Shown: in pieces, positions 25,045 to 33,595 of the stretch
Layout of the letters: each line of letters starts with the position of its first letter
Numbering within the stretch: position 1 is the first letter of the stretch
DNA from: Siccirubricoccus deserti
GTDB taxonomy: Bacteria > Pseudomonadota > Alphaproteobacteria > Acetobacterales > Acetobacteraceae
Direction: 5' to 3'
DNA length: 64,000 bases
NCBI RefSeq assembly: GCF_014283215.1
Contig: NZ_JACOMF010000003.1
Span: 1-64,000, forward strand
Notes under the pieces: generated by a model
The model's database searches: none
Seen by the model: the letters and a program-made list of their open reading frames with translations, nothing else
Told to the model about the DNA's origin: nothing
Translations under genes and position numbers: made by a program

Positions 25045-25989
25045 ATGCGCGAGGTGACGGCGAGCGGGCCGCAGGACACGCAGGACCGGGGGCAGCCCGG
25101 AGGGCAGCCTCATGGCCTGTCTGCCAATCCGAGCCTGCTGGCCGCGGGCGCCGCCGGATTCACCGCGGCCTTCGCGGTGCTCTGGGCGGTGCGCGGACTG
25201 CCGGGTGGCACCCTGCTGTTCTGGGCGGCGCCGCTGCCGCTGTTCGCCGCCGGGCTGGCGTTCCGCCCGCTGGCGGCGGCGGTGGCCGGGCTGCTGGCGG
25301 CGGCGCTGCTCGGGGTCACCGCCGGCATCGCGCCGGCGCTGGTCTTCCTGGTGCTGTTCGGGGTGCCGGCGGCGCTGCTGCTCGGCAGCTGGCGGCATGG
25401 CTCGCTTGGCCTGGCGCTGGCGATGCTCGGCCTCTGGCCGCTGGTGGTGCTGCTGGCGGCCGCGCTCTTCCTCGCCGATGACGGTGGGCTGGACGCAGTG
25501 ATGCGGGCGGCGGTGGAAGCCGTGCTGCTGCGCCTCGACATGCCTGCCTCGGAAGCGCTGGTGACCACGCTGGTACGGCTGAAGGCCGGCGCCATCGGCT
25601 TCTGGGTGGCCATCGCGCTGCTCGGCAATGCCACGGCGGCGGCCCGCCTGCTGGAACGGCGCGGATTGCTGGCGGTGCCGGCGCCGGCTTGGTCGCGGGT
25701 GCGGCTGCCCGGCTGGTATCCGCTGCTGCCACCGGTCGCGGCACTGGCCTATCTGGCGATGCCGGAGGATGCGGTGCCACTCTCCGCGTTGCTGCTGCTG
25801 CTGGTGCCGCTGTTCTTCCAAGGTGTCGCCGGCGTGCATCGGCGGCTGGAAGGGCGGCAGGCGCGCCCCGCCTTGCTGGCAGCCTTCTACATGCTGCTGG
25901 TGATGTTCCTGCAGGTGATGGGCCCCGGGCTGATCGGCCTCGCCCTCTATGACCAATTCCGGCGGCGCGCGGCGCCGCGCAACAGCTGA
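25045..25989 (+). CDS. DUF2232 (YybS-like) membrane protein
   Basis: 314 residues with about eight hydrophobic segments, beginning after a polar N-terminus of about 30 residues. The position between rpsR and rplI and the layout match the DUF2232/YybS family, which is often found in this ribosomal operon in alphaproteobacteria and Firmicutes; the function is unknown. ATG 25045 follows CACGGGA; the frame is open upstream through rpsR without similarity. rplI starts 15 bp after its stop. Confidence 0.8.
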   Translation: MREVTASGPQDTQDRGQPGGQPHGLSANPSLLAAGAAGFTAAFAVLWAVRGLPGGTLLFWAAPLPLFAAGLAFRPLAAAVAGLLAAALLGVTAGIAPALVFLVLFGVPAALLLGSWRHGSLGLALAMLGLWPLVVLLAAALFLADDGGLDAVMRAAVEAVLLRLDMPASEALVTTLVRLKAGAIGFWVAIALLGNATAAARLLERRGLLAVPAPAWSRVRLPGWYPLLPPVAALAYLAMPEDAVPLSALLLLLVPLFFQGVAGVHRRLEGRQARPALLAAFYMLLVMFLQVMGPGLIGLALYDQFRRRAAPRNS

Positions 25990-26004
25990 CGAAAGCCGAC
26001 AACC

Positions 26005-26559
26005 ATGATCGAACTGATTCTCAAGCAGCGCGTCGACAAGCTCGGGCAGATGGGGGAGGTGGTGAAGGTCCGCCCCGGCTACGCCCGCAACTTCCTGCTC
26101 CCGCTCGGCAAGGCGATCCGCGCCAGCCAGGAGAACCTGGCGCAGTTCGAGCAGCAGCGCGCCCAGCTTGAGGCCGAGAACCTGAAGCGCCGCGAGGAGG
26201 CTGAGCGGGTCGCCGAGCGCGTCGCCGGCCTCTCCGTCGTCATCATTCGCCAGGCGGGCGAAAGCGGCGGCCTCTACGGCAGCGTCTCGCCGCGCGACAT
26301 CGCCGATGCGGCGAAGGAAGCCGGGCTGACGGTCAACCGCAGCCAGGTGCTGCTGGAGCAGCCGATCAAGACCCTCGGCATCACCACCGTCCGGGTCGAG
26401 CTGCACCCGGAAGTGCACCTGCCGATCGCGGTCAACGTCGCCCGCAGCGTCGAGGAGGCCGAGCGCCAGGCCCGTGGTGAGGAGCTGGTCCGCGAGGAGG
26501 AGCCGACCCTCGAGGAGGAGCTGCGCGCCGAGATCGGCGCGGCGATGGACGACCGCTGA
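26005..26559 (+). CDS. rplI: 50S ribosomal protein bL9
   Basis: 184 residues. The N-terminal rRNA-binding domain ([21 protein letters not shown], then [11 protein letters not shown]) and the long connecting helix are followed by the C-terminal domain ([32 protein letters not shown]). A Glu-rich tail extends beyond the 150-residue E. coli form, as in other alphaproteobacteria. Last gene of the ribosomal operon, followed at 30 bp by a strong terminator. Confidence 0.98.
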   Translation: MIELILKQRVDKLGQMGEVVKVRPGYARNFLLPLGKAIRASQENLAQFEQQRAQLEAENLKRREEAERVAERVAGLSVVIIRQAGESGGLYGSVSPRDIADAAKEAGLTVNRSQVLLEQPIKTLGITTVRVELHPEVHLPIAVNVARSVEEAERQARGEELVREEEPTLEEELRAEIGAAMDDR

Positions 26560-26588
26560 GCCGGCCGCATCCACGACCGATCGACACT

Positions 26589-26610
26589 GAGGGGGCCGCA
26601 AGGCCCCCTC
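26589..26610 (+). terminator. Terminator hairpin after rplI
   Basis: A perfect 9-bp stem GAGGGGGCC/GGCCCCCTC closes a GCAA (GNRA-type) tetraloop 30 bp after the rplI stop. The 3' side (GGCAATTCC) has only a short T run. Placement and stability make it the likely end of the rpsF operon transcript. Confidence 0.75.
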
Positions 26611-26654
26611 GGCAATTCCGGGCACTATCATCTTGTAGTAGAATTGCGGCGGCG

Positions 26655-28271
26655 TTGCTTGGCGCTTCAGTGGTGCTGGTGGTCTTCGGCCTCGGGCCGC
26701 TTGACCCGCGCAACCAGGGCTGGCTGCTGGCCGGGCCGCTAGGGCCGGACCCGGTGCAGCTCTGGCTCGGCTGGACCTACTTCGCCCGCGCCCCCTGGGG
26801 TTGGCCACCAGGCGCCAACCCGGATTACGGGCTGGAACTCGGCACCGCCATCTATTTCGCCGACACGATCCCGCTGCTGGCGCTGGCGCTGAAGGCGCTG
26901 CGCGGCCTGGTTGAGGTGCCACAATATGTCGGCCCCTGGCTGCTGGCCTGCGGGGTGCTGCAGGGGCTGGTGGGATGGCGACTGCTGGGCCGCGCCACCG
27001 GCGACCCGCTGGCCCGCGCCGCCGGTGCCGGGCTGCTGGCGTTGCAGCCGATGCTGATCAACCGCATGGCCGGGCACACCCCGATGGCTGGGCAATGGAC
27101 CCTGCTGCTGGCGCTCTGGCTGGCGCTGGACCCTGGCCGGGCGGCGCGCCGCGGCTTGGCCTGGGGGGCACTGCTGGCTGCGACCAGCCTGATCCACTCC
27201 TACCTGCTCGCCATGGCGGTGTCGATCTGGCTGGCCGATTGGCTGCGCCGGGTGCTGGCACGCCGGCCACGCCTTGGCCTTGCCATCGAAGCCCTGGCGG
27301 TGCCCGCGGCGGTGCTGGCTGCGCTCTGGACCGGCGGCTTCTTCCTGCTGGGCAGCGGCCTCGACACCGGACCGGGCAGCGACCGGGGCGGCTACGGCAC
27401 CTGGAACTTCGACCTGCTGGCCTTCCTCGACGGCGGCATGTGGTCCGGCCTGCTGCCCGACCTGCCCGACCCGGGGCATTGGGAGGCCGGCAGCAGCTAT
27501 CTCGGCCTCGGCGGGCTGCTGCTGCTGGCGGCGGGAGCGCTGGCCTGGGCGCGGCGGCCAATGGCGCTGCCGCGCCGGCTCTGGCCGCTGACGGCGGCGC
27601 TGCTCGGCCTGCTGGCCTTCGCGGTGACCCAGCGAGTGACCCTCGGCGGTGCGCTGATGGCGGAACTGCCGCTGCCGGCCTGGCTGCTCGACCGGCTGGA
27701 CGTACTGCGCAATGCCGAGCGCATGGCCTGGCCGCTGGCCTATGCGCTGATGGTCGGCGCGGTCGCCCTGGCGGACCGAGCCTGGGGCGGGCGGCGGGTG
27801 GGATGGCTGCTGCTCGGGCTGCTGGCGCTGCAATGGGTGGATCTGCGGCCGGGCCTCGCCTTCCGGCACGGGCTGGTGGCCGGCGCGCCCTCCGGCGTGC
27901 CGCAACGGCTGTTCGACCCATTCTGGGCCGAGGCCGCCGGGCGCTACGTCCGGGTGCGGGCGGTGCCGGCGGTCAATATGGGCGAGGGCTGGGAGAGCAT
28001 CGCCCGCTTCGCCGCCCAGGCCGGGCTGCCGACCGACAGCGTCTACATGGCGCGGGTCGATGAGGTGGCGGCGGCGGCGCTGCGCGCCCGAGTGGCGGCC
28101 GAACTCCGCGACGGGCGCTATGAGCCGGGCACACTCTACGTACTGCGCGACGCGGCAAGCCTGGCGTTGGCCCGAGGCTCGCACGATCCGACGCGCGACC
28201 TGCTTCGCCAGGCGGATGGCTATTGGGTGCTGGCGCCGGGCTGGTCAGAGCGGATCGCGGAGGGCCGCTAA
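26655..28271 (+). CDS. DUF6311-like polytopic membrane protein
   Basis: 538 residues with about ten membrane segments. The N-terminal half carries the DUF6311 blocks PDPVQLWLGWTYFARAPW, NPDYGLELGTAIYFADTIPL and HTPMAGQWTLLLALWLAL; the first is typical of these GT-C-like proteins. The last 120 residues are soluble (DGRYEPGTLYVLRD). Such proteins are thought to be lipid-linked sugar transferases, by fold resemblance only. Start TTG 26655 is the first usable codon; ATT 26643 in frame is another option. It follows the rplI terminator, so it has its own transcription start. Confidence 0.8.
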   Translation: MLGASVVLVVFGLGPLDPRNQGWLLAGPLGPDPVQLWLGWTYFARAPWGWPPGANPDYGLELGTAIYFADTIPLLALALKALRGLVEVPQYVGPWLLACGVLQGLVGWRLLGRATGDPLARAAGAGLLALQPMLINRMAGHTPMAGQWTLLLALWLALDPGRAARRGLAWGALLAATSLIHSYLLAMAVSIWLADWLRRVLARRPRLGLAIEALAVPAAVLAALWTGGFFLLGSGLDTGPGSDRGGYGTWNFDLLAFLDGGMWSGLLPDLPDPGHWEAGSSYLGLGGLLLLAAGALAWARRPMALPRRLWPLTAALLGLLAFAVTQRVTLGGALMAELPLPAWLLDRLDVLRNAERMAWPLAYALMVGAVALADRAWGGRRVGWLLLGLLALQWVDLRPGLAFRHGLVAGAPSGVPQRLFDPFWAEAAGRYVRVRAVPAVNMGEGWESIARFAAQAGLPTDSVYMARVDEVAAAALRARVAAELRDGRYEPGTLYVLRDAASLALARGSHDPTRDLLRQADGYWVLAPGWSERIAEGR

Positions 28272-28300
28272 CGCCCCGAAGCGTGCAAACGGCAGGCTAC

Positions 28301-28336
28301 GGCGGATCGGCATTCGGACATGACCGCAATCCGCGG
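28301..28336. repeat. Dispersed palindromic repeat, copy 1
   Basis: GGCGGATCGGCATTCGGACA, continuing to CGCAATCCGCGG, is an imperfect palindrome 30 bp after a stop codon. About 28 of 36 positions match the element at 33542-33578, which also sits just after a stop. Two similar palindromes in 3' flanks suggest a dispersed intergenic repeat that may act as a transcript end. Confidence 0.45.
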
Positions 28337-28415
28337 TAGCGCCGCGCTGAACACCGGGGAACGGCGCCGCGCGGGGCGGCGTTGGGATGCCACCACGGCG
28401 TTCAAGGAAACCACC

Positions 28416-28619
28416 ATGTCGAAGGCGCATCTGCCGCCGGTCCCACCGGCCAACCGCACCACCAAGGGGCCGGGCCCGCAGGACGACACGCCGCGCGGCA
28501 CGGACCACCAGGGCGAGGCCCTGCCCAGCGATGCCAGGGACCGCAATCTGGCCGAGCAGGGCCGCCAGGGAAACATCAAGCAGAACACCACAAACCAGGG
28601 CTTCACCCAGGACCGGTGA
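28416..28619 (+). CDS. Small hydrophilic protein of unknown function
   Basis: 67 residues, no hydrophobic segment, low complexity: MSKAHLPPVPPANRTTKGPG and a C-terminus NLAEQGRQGNIKQNTTNQGF. The C-terminal block resembles small conserved hypothetical proteins seen in Acetobacteraceae and Rhizobiales, whose role is unknown; a desiccation or stress role is speculation from composition. ATG 28416 follows CAAGGAAACC. It lies 17 bp before a second small hydrophilic gene. Confidence 0.6.
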   Translation: MSKAHLPPVPPANRTTKGPGPQDDTPRGTDHQGEALPSDARDRNLAEQGRQGNIKQNTTNQGFTQDR

Positions 28620-28636
28620 CGCAGGAGAGATCGGCC

Positions 28637-28849
28637 ATGAAGCAGCAGCGCGGCGAGCACGACCCGCACCGCGACAAGGGCGGCCCGGGCAGTAGCCATC
28701 AGGGCGGCACACATGGCGCGGCGCACCGCGACCGCGACGACCAAGGGCCGGCGCCTGACGAACCGACCAACCCGGACCGCAGCCGGATCTCGGGTGGTGG
28801 CGGCGAACGCGACCGGCATCACGTGCACGACCCGAAGACCAAGTCCTGA
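28637..28849 (+). CDS. Small His/Asp/Arg-rich hydrophilic protein
   Basis: 70 residues, strongly hydrophilic and rich in His, Asp, Arg and Gly (HDPHRDKGGPGSSHQGG, then ERDRHHVHDPKTKS). GGAG at 28624-28627 precedes ATG 28637. No family is recognised. The composition could suit metal binding or an intrinsically disordered protectant, as inference only. Likely co-transcribed with the small gene 17 bp upstream. Confidence 0.5.
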   Translation: MKQQRGEHDPHRDKGGPGSSHQGGTHGAAHRDRDDQGPAPDEPTNPDRSRISGGGGERDRHHVHDPKTKS

Positions 28850-28879
28850 GGCCAACGGGCCAACCCGCCGCGGCCACGC

Positions 28880-30079
28880 CTACGACTCGCGTGGCCACGG
28901 CTGCCGCGCGGGCAGCAGCCGGGCCATCGCCAGACAGCCGAGCGCCGGCCCCACCGCCAGCACCGCGAAGGCGCCGCCGCCCCAGCCGAGCCGCGCCTCC
29001 ACCCAGGGCAGCAGGTGGATGGCCGGCAGGGTGAGCGCGAAGCCGAGGCAAGTCTGAACTGTAAGCATGGTGCCGGCGAGGCCGGGCGGGGCCAGTTCCG
29101 CCACACTGGTCGAGAATTGCGCGGAATCCGCCACCACCGCTGCCCCCCACACCAGGCACAGCGTCATCACCAGGGCGGGATGCAGGCCGAAGGCCGGGCC
29201 GGCCAGCAGGCAGCACAGCGCGCTGGTGGCCATGGCCCAGATCGTCAGCCTCGCCCGGCCGATGCGGTCCGCCAGCAGCCCGCCGGCGACGCAGCCCAGG
29301 CTGCCCGCTGCCATCACCGCGAAGCTGGCCAGCGCCGGGCCGCCCGGCGCCGAACTGCCCCAGGCGAGAAAGCTGGCGGCGAGATAGGCCCCGACCCAGG
29401 CCCACATCGCATAGAGCTCCCACATGTGGCCGAGGTAGCCGAGGGTCGCCAGCCTGGTGCCCCGATTGCGGAACAACAGCAGCGCCAGCCCCGGCCGGAA
29501 AGGCGGCGCCTTGGCATGGCGTGGCCCGAGCCGCACCGCCAGCACCAGTCCCGCCGCCAACAGCGCCGCCAGCGAGGCCGCCGCCACCGTCACCCGCCAC
29601 TCCAGCCCGCCCAGCGCATTGACCAGATGCGGCGCGCCGGAGCCCAAGGTCAGCCCACCCACCAGCAGCCCCACCACCAGCCCGGCATCGCCCGGCCCCG
29701 CCCAGCCGGCCGCCAGCTTCATCCCCACCGGATAGACGCAGGCCAGCGCCAGCCCGGTGGCGCCGCGCGCCACGACGACCCAGGGATCGCCCACCGGCAG
29801 CGCCAGGATCAGCGCATTGGCGGTGGCGCCGAACAGGCAGGCGGCGGCGATCAGCCGGCGCGGATCGACCCGGTCCGGCAGGGCGAGCGCCGCGCTCGCC
29901 AGCGTCCCCAGCACGAAGCCGGCCTGCACCCCGCCGGTGAGCCAGGCGAGGAACCCCGGCGGCACCGCCGCCTCCCGCGCCATGGCGGGACCGGCGGCGG
30001 TGCCGGAGAACCACAGCGACAGCGCCAGCACCTGCGCCAGCACGATCAGCACGATGCTGGCCGGCCGGTCGCGTGCCAT
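28880..30079 (-). CDS. MFS transporter
   Basis: 399 residues with twelve predicted hydrophobic segments in the MFS pattern. The cytoplasmic loop 2-3 reads DRVDPRR and the symmetric loop in the second half ADRIGRARLTIW, a clear MFS motif A (D-R-x-G-R-[RK]). The sequence opens IVLIVLAQVLALSLWFSG, as in CynX/NarK-like and aromatic-acid exporters, but the substrate is not assigned. It lies 7 bp before the end of the tandem Bug receptor genes' strand unit, on the same strand, so it may share their transcript. Confidence 0.85.
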   Translation of the reverse strand: MARDRPASIVLIVLAQVLALSLWFSGTAAGPAMAREAAVPPGFLAWLTGGVQAGFVLGTLASAALALPDRVDPRRLIAAACLFGATANALILALPVGDPWVVVARGATGLALACVYPVGMKLAAGWAGPGDAGLVVGLLVGGLTLGSGAPHLVNALGGLEWRVTVAAASLAALLAAGLVLAVRLGPRHAKAPPFRPGLALLLFRNRGTRLATLGYLGHMWELYAMWAWVGAYLAASFLAWGSSAPGGPALASFAVMAAGSLGCVAGGLLADRIGRARLTIWAMATSALCCLLAGPAFGLHPALVMTLCLVWGAAVVADSAQFSTSVAELAPPGLAGTMLTVQTCLGFALTLPAIHLLPWVEARLGWGGGAFAVLAVGPALGCLAMARLLPARQPWPRES

Positions 30080-30086
30080 TCAGGCG

Positions 30087-31064
30087 CTAGTCAACCGTGG
30101 CCCCGGCGGCGGTGACCACCGGCGCCCATTTGGCGACCTCGGCGCGCATGAAGGCATTGTACTCGGCGGTGGGCAGCGGCCAGGGCTCGGCGCCGATCTC
30201 GGCGAGGCGGGCGATGATGCCGGGGTCCGCCACCGCCTCCAGCAGCACCTCGGCCAGCTTCGCCACCGCGTGCCGCGGCGTCGCCGCCGGCGCGGCGATG
30301 CCGTACCAGGAGGCGACGTCGAAGCCGGTCACCCCCTGCTCGGCCAGGGTCGGCAGGTCCGGCATCGTCGCCGCCCGCTGGGCGGTGGAGACGCCGATGG
30401 CCCGCAGCGCGCCGGATTGCACATGCGGGCGGGAGGTCGGCGCATTGTCGATATTGAACAGCACCTCGCCGTTCAGCACTGCCAGCATGCTCGGCGCGGT
30501 GCCGCGATAGGGCACATGCGTCACCTCGACGCCCATGATCTGGCCGAACAATATCCCCGACAGATGCGACGAGGTGCCGGAGCTGGCCGAGCTGAAATTC
30601 GCCCGCCGCGGATTAGCCCTGATGTAGGCAACAAGGTCGGCGACATTGTGGATCGGCAGCTCGGACCGGACGATCAGCACATTCGGCATGGCGCAGAGCC
30701 GCGCCACCCCCGGCATGTCGCGCAGCGGGTCGAAGTTCCCCCGGTTGCGGTAGACCGAGGGGCCGATGCCGTGGCTGGCAATGTGGTTCACGGTGAAGCT
30801 GTGCGCGTCATTGGCGCGGATCACGCTCTCCGCCGCGATCAGCCCGCCGCCACCCGGCTTCGGCTCGACGTAGAGGGGTTGGCCGAGCCGTTCGCGGATG
30901 CGGTTCTCCAGGATGCGCACCAGTATGTCGGAGACGCCTCCGACCTGGGCGCTGACGACGAAACGCAGCGGCCGGTCGGGCCAGCTGCCTTGGGCGGTCC
31001 CTTGGGCCCTTGCCGGCCGGATGGCCAGCGCCGGCAGGGCCAGCAGAGCTTGACGGCGGCGCAT
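30087..31064 (-). CDS. Bug/TctC family receptor, tandem copy B
   Basis: 325-residue solute-binding protein. ATG 31064 begins a signal peptide (MRRRQALLALPALAIRPARA). Mature hallmarks are LRFVVSAQVGGVSDILVR, YVEPKPGGGG, HIASHGIGPSVY and THVPYRGTAPSML. It starts 5 bp after the stop of the next gene (31070-32041) and shares long blocks with it (HIASHGIGP, YRGTAPSM, FDVASWYGIAAPA), so the pair arose by tandem duplication. An MFS gene follows 7 bp downstream, an alternative partner for uptake in the absence of tctAB. Confidence 0.9.
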   Translation of the reverse strand: MRRRQALLALPALAIRPARAQGTAQGSWPDRPLRFVVSAQVGGVSDILVRILENRIRERLGQPLYVEPKPGGGGLIAAESVIRANDAHSFTVNHIASHGIGPSVYRNRGNFDPLRDMPGVARLCAMPNVLIVRSELPIHNVADLVAYIRANPRRANFSSASSGTSSHLSGILFGQIMGVEVTHVPYRGTAPSMLAVLNGEVLFNIDNAPTSRPHVQSGALRAIGVSTAQRAATMPDLPTLAEQGVTGFDVASWYGIAAPAATPRHAVAKLAEVLLEAVADPGIIARLAEIGAEPWPLPTAEYNAFMRAEVAKWAPVVTAAGATVD

Positions 31065-31069
31065 GGCGG

Positions 31070-32041
31070 CTAATCCACTGAGGCGCCGGAGGCGCGGACC
31101 ACCGGGGCCCATGTCGCCACCTGGCTCCGCATGAAGGCGTCGAATTCGGCCGGGCCGAGCGGCGCCGGCTCGGCGCCGAAGTCGCGATACCGCTGGGCCA
31201 GCCCCGGGTCCTGCAAGGCCGAGACAAGTTCGCGCCCCAGCCGGTCCACGATCGGCCGCGGCACGCCGGCAGGGGCGGCGATGCCGTACCAGGAGGCGAC
31301 GTCGAACTCCGCCACGCCTTCCTCCTGCAGGGAGGGCAGTTCCGGCATCGTGGCGGCGCGGGTGGCGGTGGAGACCGCCAGCGCCCGCAGCATTCCCGCC
31401 AGCACCTGCTGCCGGCTGGCCGGAGCGTTGTCGATGGCGAAGAGCACTTCGCCGTTCATCACCGCGGCCATGGAGGGGGCGGTGCCGCGATAGGGTACGT
31501 GCGTGGTCTCGACACCGGTGCGCAGGCCCAGCAGCACGCCCGAGAGATGCGAGGAGGTGCCGGTGCCGGCGGAGGAGAAGGTCGCCTTCTCCGGGTTGGC
31601 GCGGATGAAGGCGACCAGGTCCTTCACCGTGCGGTGCGGGCTGTCGCCCTTGACGATCAGCACGTTCGGCATGGCGGCCAGCCGCGCCACCCCCGGCAGG
31701 TCCTTCAGCGGGTCGAAGGAGAGCCGCTTGTAGAGCGTTGGGCCGATGCCGTGGCTGGCGATGTGGTTGATGTAGAAATTATAGCCATCGGCCGGGGCGC
31801 GGGCGACGATCTCGGCGCCCACCATGCCGCCGGCGCCCGGCCGCGGGTCTAGCACGATGGGCTGGCCGAGCCGTTCGCGCAGCCGATTCTCCATGATGCG
31901 GAGCAGGATGTCGGAGACGCCGCCGGCGGAGCCGCCGATGACGAAGCGGATGGGCTTTTCCGGCCAGCTTGCCTGGGCCCGCGCCAGCCCCGGCATGGCC
32001 AGCAACCCGGCCCCCAGCACCATGTCTCTCCGACGCAGCAT
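31070..32041 (-). CDS. Bug/TctC family receptor, tandem copy A
   Basis: 323-residue solute-binding protein with signal peptide (MLRRRDMVLGAGLLAMPGLARA) from ATG 32041, preceded by GGGGGAAG. Ligand-loop motifs are IGGSAGGVSDILLR, DPRPGAGG and THVPYRGTAPSM. Paralogous to the adjacent downstream gene and 5 bp from it, so the two are surely co-transcribed. It is divergent (112 bp) from an NtaA-type monooxygenase gene, which suggests the ligand may be an aminopolycarboxylate or sulfur compound fed to that enzyme, as an inference. Confidence 0.9.
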   Translation of the reverse strand: MLRRRDMVLGAGLLAMPGLARAQASWPEKPIRFVIGGSAGGVSDILLRIMENRLRERLGQPIVLDPRPGAGGMVGAEIVARAPADGYNFYINHIASHGIGPTLYKRLSFDPLKDLPGVARLAAMPNVLIVKGDSPHRTVKDLVAFIRANPEKATFSSAGTGTSSHLSGVLLGLRTGVETTHVPYRGTAPSMAAVMNGEVLFAIDNAPASRQQVLAGMLRALAVSTATRAATMPELPSLQEEGVAEFDVASWYGIAAPAGVPRPIVDRLGRELVSALQDPGLAQRYRDFGAEPAPLGPAEFDAFMRSQVATWAPVVRASGASVD

Positions 32042-32153
32042 TCGCTTCCCCCTTGCGGAATTCGTCCAACCGCTTGGTTGCGATGCTACCATCATTGCCC
32101 GGCGTTGACGCAAGCCTGGGGCAGCGCGAACCTGCGGGTGATCCAGGGAAGGA

Positions 32154-33518
32154 ATGGCCATGCGCCAGATGCACCTCGTCGGCTTCCTGCAGGCGCAGAA
32201 TTGCACCAATCTCGCCAGCTCCTGGCGCCATCCGGATAGCCGCACCGATTTCCTCTCGGCCGACTACTACCAGGAGATCGCTCGCATCCTGGAAGCCGGC
32301 AAATTCGACCTCGGCTTCTTCGACGACCGACTGTCCATGCCGGACCGCTACGGTTCCGACCATGTGCACACGGTGGAGCACGGCATCCGCTGCGTGAAGA
32401 TGGACCCGGTGGTGGTGCTGACGATGATGGCGGCGGCGACCTCGCGGCTCGGCCTCGGCTCCACCGCCTCGACCACCTACTACGAGCCCTTCCACGTGGC
32501 GCGCCTCTTCCAGACGCTCGACCTGATGAGCAACGGGCGGGCGGCCTGGAATGTCGTGACCTCGCTGAACGACGGCGAGGCGGCGAACATGGGCCATGCC
32601 GAGATGATGGCGCATGACGCGCGCTACGACCGCGCCGATGAATTCGTCGAGGTGGTGCTCGGCCACTGGGATTCCTGGGAGGACGATGCGCTGATCGTCG
32701 ACAAGGCGTCGGGGCGCTTCGGCGACGGCCACAAGGTCCACCGGCTGGACTACAAGGGCCGGTACCTGCACTCGCGCGGGCCCTTCACCGTGCCGCGCAG
32801 CCCGCAGGGCCATCCGGTGCTGATCCAGGCCGGCAGCAGCGGCCGTGGCAAGCGCTTCTCCGCCCGCTGGGCGGAGCTGGTCTTCGTGCATTACCCGACC
32901 CTCGACGGCGGGCGGAAGGACTACGCCGAGTTCAAGGCGATGGTGGCGGCGGAAGGCCGCGATCCGGCCTCGGTGAAGGTGGCGACGCTGGTCTACCCGA
33001 TCTGCGCCGCGACCAGGATGGAAGCCGAGGACAAGGCCGCGCTGATCCAGACCCTGCCGCTCGAGATCGACGCGCTCTCGCTGCTGAGCGAGGCACTGAA
33101 CTTCGACTTCGCCAGCAAGGGGCTGGACGAGGCCTTCACCACGGAGGAGCTGGACGGCATCCAGGGCCTGCAGGCGATGCGCGACAAGGTGGTGCGCGCC
33201 ATCGCGCCCCGGCTGCCGACGGTGCGCGACTTCATCACCGTCAGCGGCCGCGGCCGGCCGGTGCACCCGATCGTCGGTGGGCCGAAGGAAGTGGCGGACG
33301 CGCTGGAGGAATGGTTCACCACCCCGGCCTGCGACGGCTTCGTCATCTCCGCCACCCATGTGCCCGGCACCTACGCCGAGTTCGTGCAGCATGTGGTGCC
33401 GGAGCTGCAACGGCGCGGGCTGCACCGCAAGGATTACACCGGGCCGACCTTGCGCGACCACCTCGGGCTGCCGCGCTCGGTGCGCGGCGACTGGCGGGGG
33501 AAGCTGGCGGCCGAGTAG
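32154..33518 (+). CDS. NtaA/SnaA/DmoA-type LLM flavin-dependent monooxygenase
   Basis: 454 residues, the usual length of the NtaA/SnaA/DszA group, which uses FMNH2 from a separate reductase. Recognisable blocks are SWRHPDSRTDFLSADYYQEI, GKFDLGFFDDRLSMPDRYG, STTYYEPFHVARLFQTLD, SNGRAAWNVVTS and HPVLIQAGSSGRGKRFSARW. ATG 32154 (or 32160) follows GGGAAGGA. Family substrates include nitrilotriacetate, dibenzothiophene sulfone and dimethylsulfide; which applies here is unknown. No flavin reductase gene is adjacent. Confidence 0.9.
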   Translation: MAMRQMHLVGFLQAQNCTNLASSWRHPDSRTDFLSADYYQEIARILEAGKFDLGFFDDRLSMPDRYGSDHVHTVEHGIRCVKMDPVVVLTMMAAATSRLGLGSTASTTYYEPFHVARLFQTLDLMSNGRAAWNVVTSLNDGEAANMGHAEMMAHDARYDRADEFVEVVLGHWDSWEDDALIVDKASGRFGDGHKVHRLDYKGRYLHSRGPFTVPRSPQGHPVLIQAGSSGRGKRFSARWAELVFVHYPTLDGGRKDYAEFKAMVAAEGRDPASVKVATLVYPICAATRMEAEDKAALIQTLPLEIDALSLLSEALNFDFASKGLDEAFTTEELDGIQGLQAMRDKVVRAIAPRLPTVRDFITVSGRGRPVHPIVGGPKEVADALEEWFTTPACDGFVISATHVPGTYAEFVQHVVPELQRRGLHRKDYTGPTLRDHLGLPRSVRGDWRGKLAAE

Positions 33519-33541
33519 CCGCCCCACGAACAACAGGCCGT

Positions 33542-33578
33542 GGCGGATTGGCGTATGGGCATGAACGCCAATCCGTTG
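33542..33578. repeat. Dispersed palindromic repeat, copy 2 (terminator-like)
   Basis: Here the palindrome is perfect over 11 bp: CGGATTGGCGT (33544-33554) pairs with ACGCCAATCCG (33565-33575) across a 10-nt loop. It sits between convergent stops at 33518 and 33596 and resembles the element at 28301-28336. It probably ends both transcripts. Confidence 0.55.
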
Positions 33579-33595
33579 TAACGGCCCCTGCCGTA

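Noticed and set aside
25045-25989. DUF2232 gene as an intruder in the ribosomal operon
   Set aside because: Its place between rpsR and rplI is widely shared, so it is ordinary.
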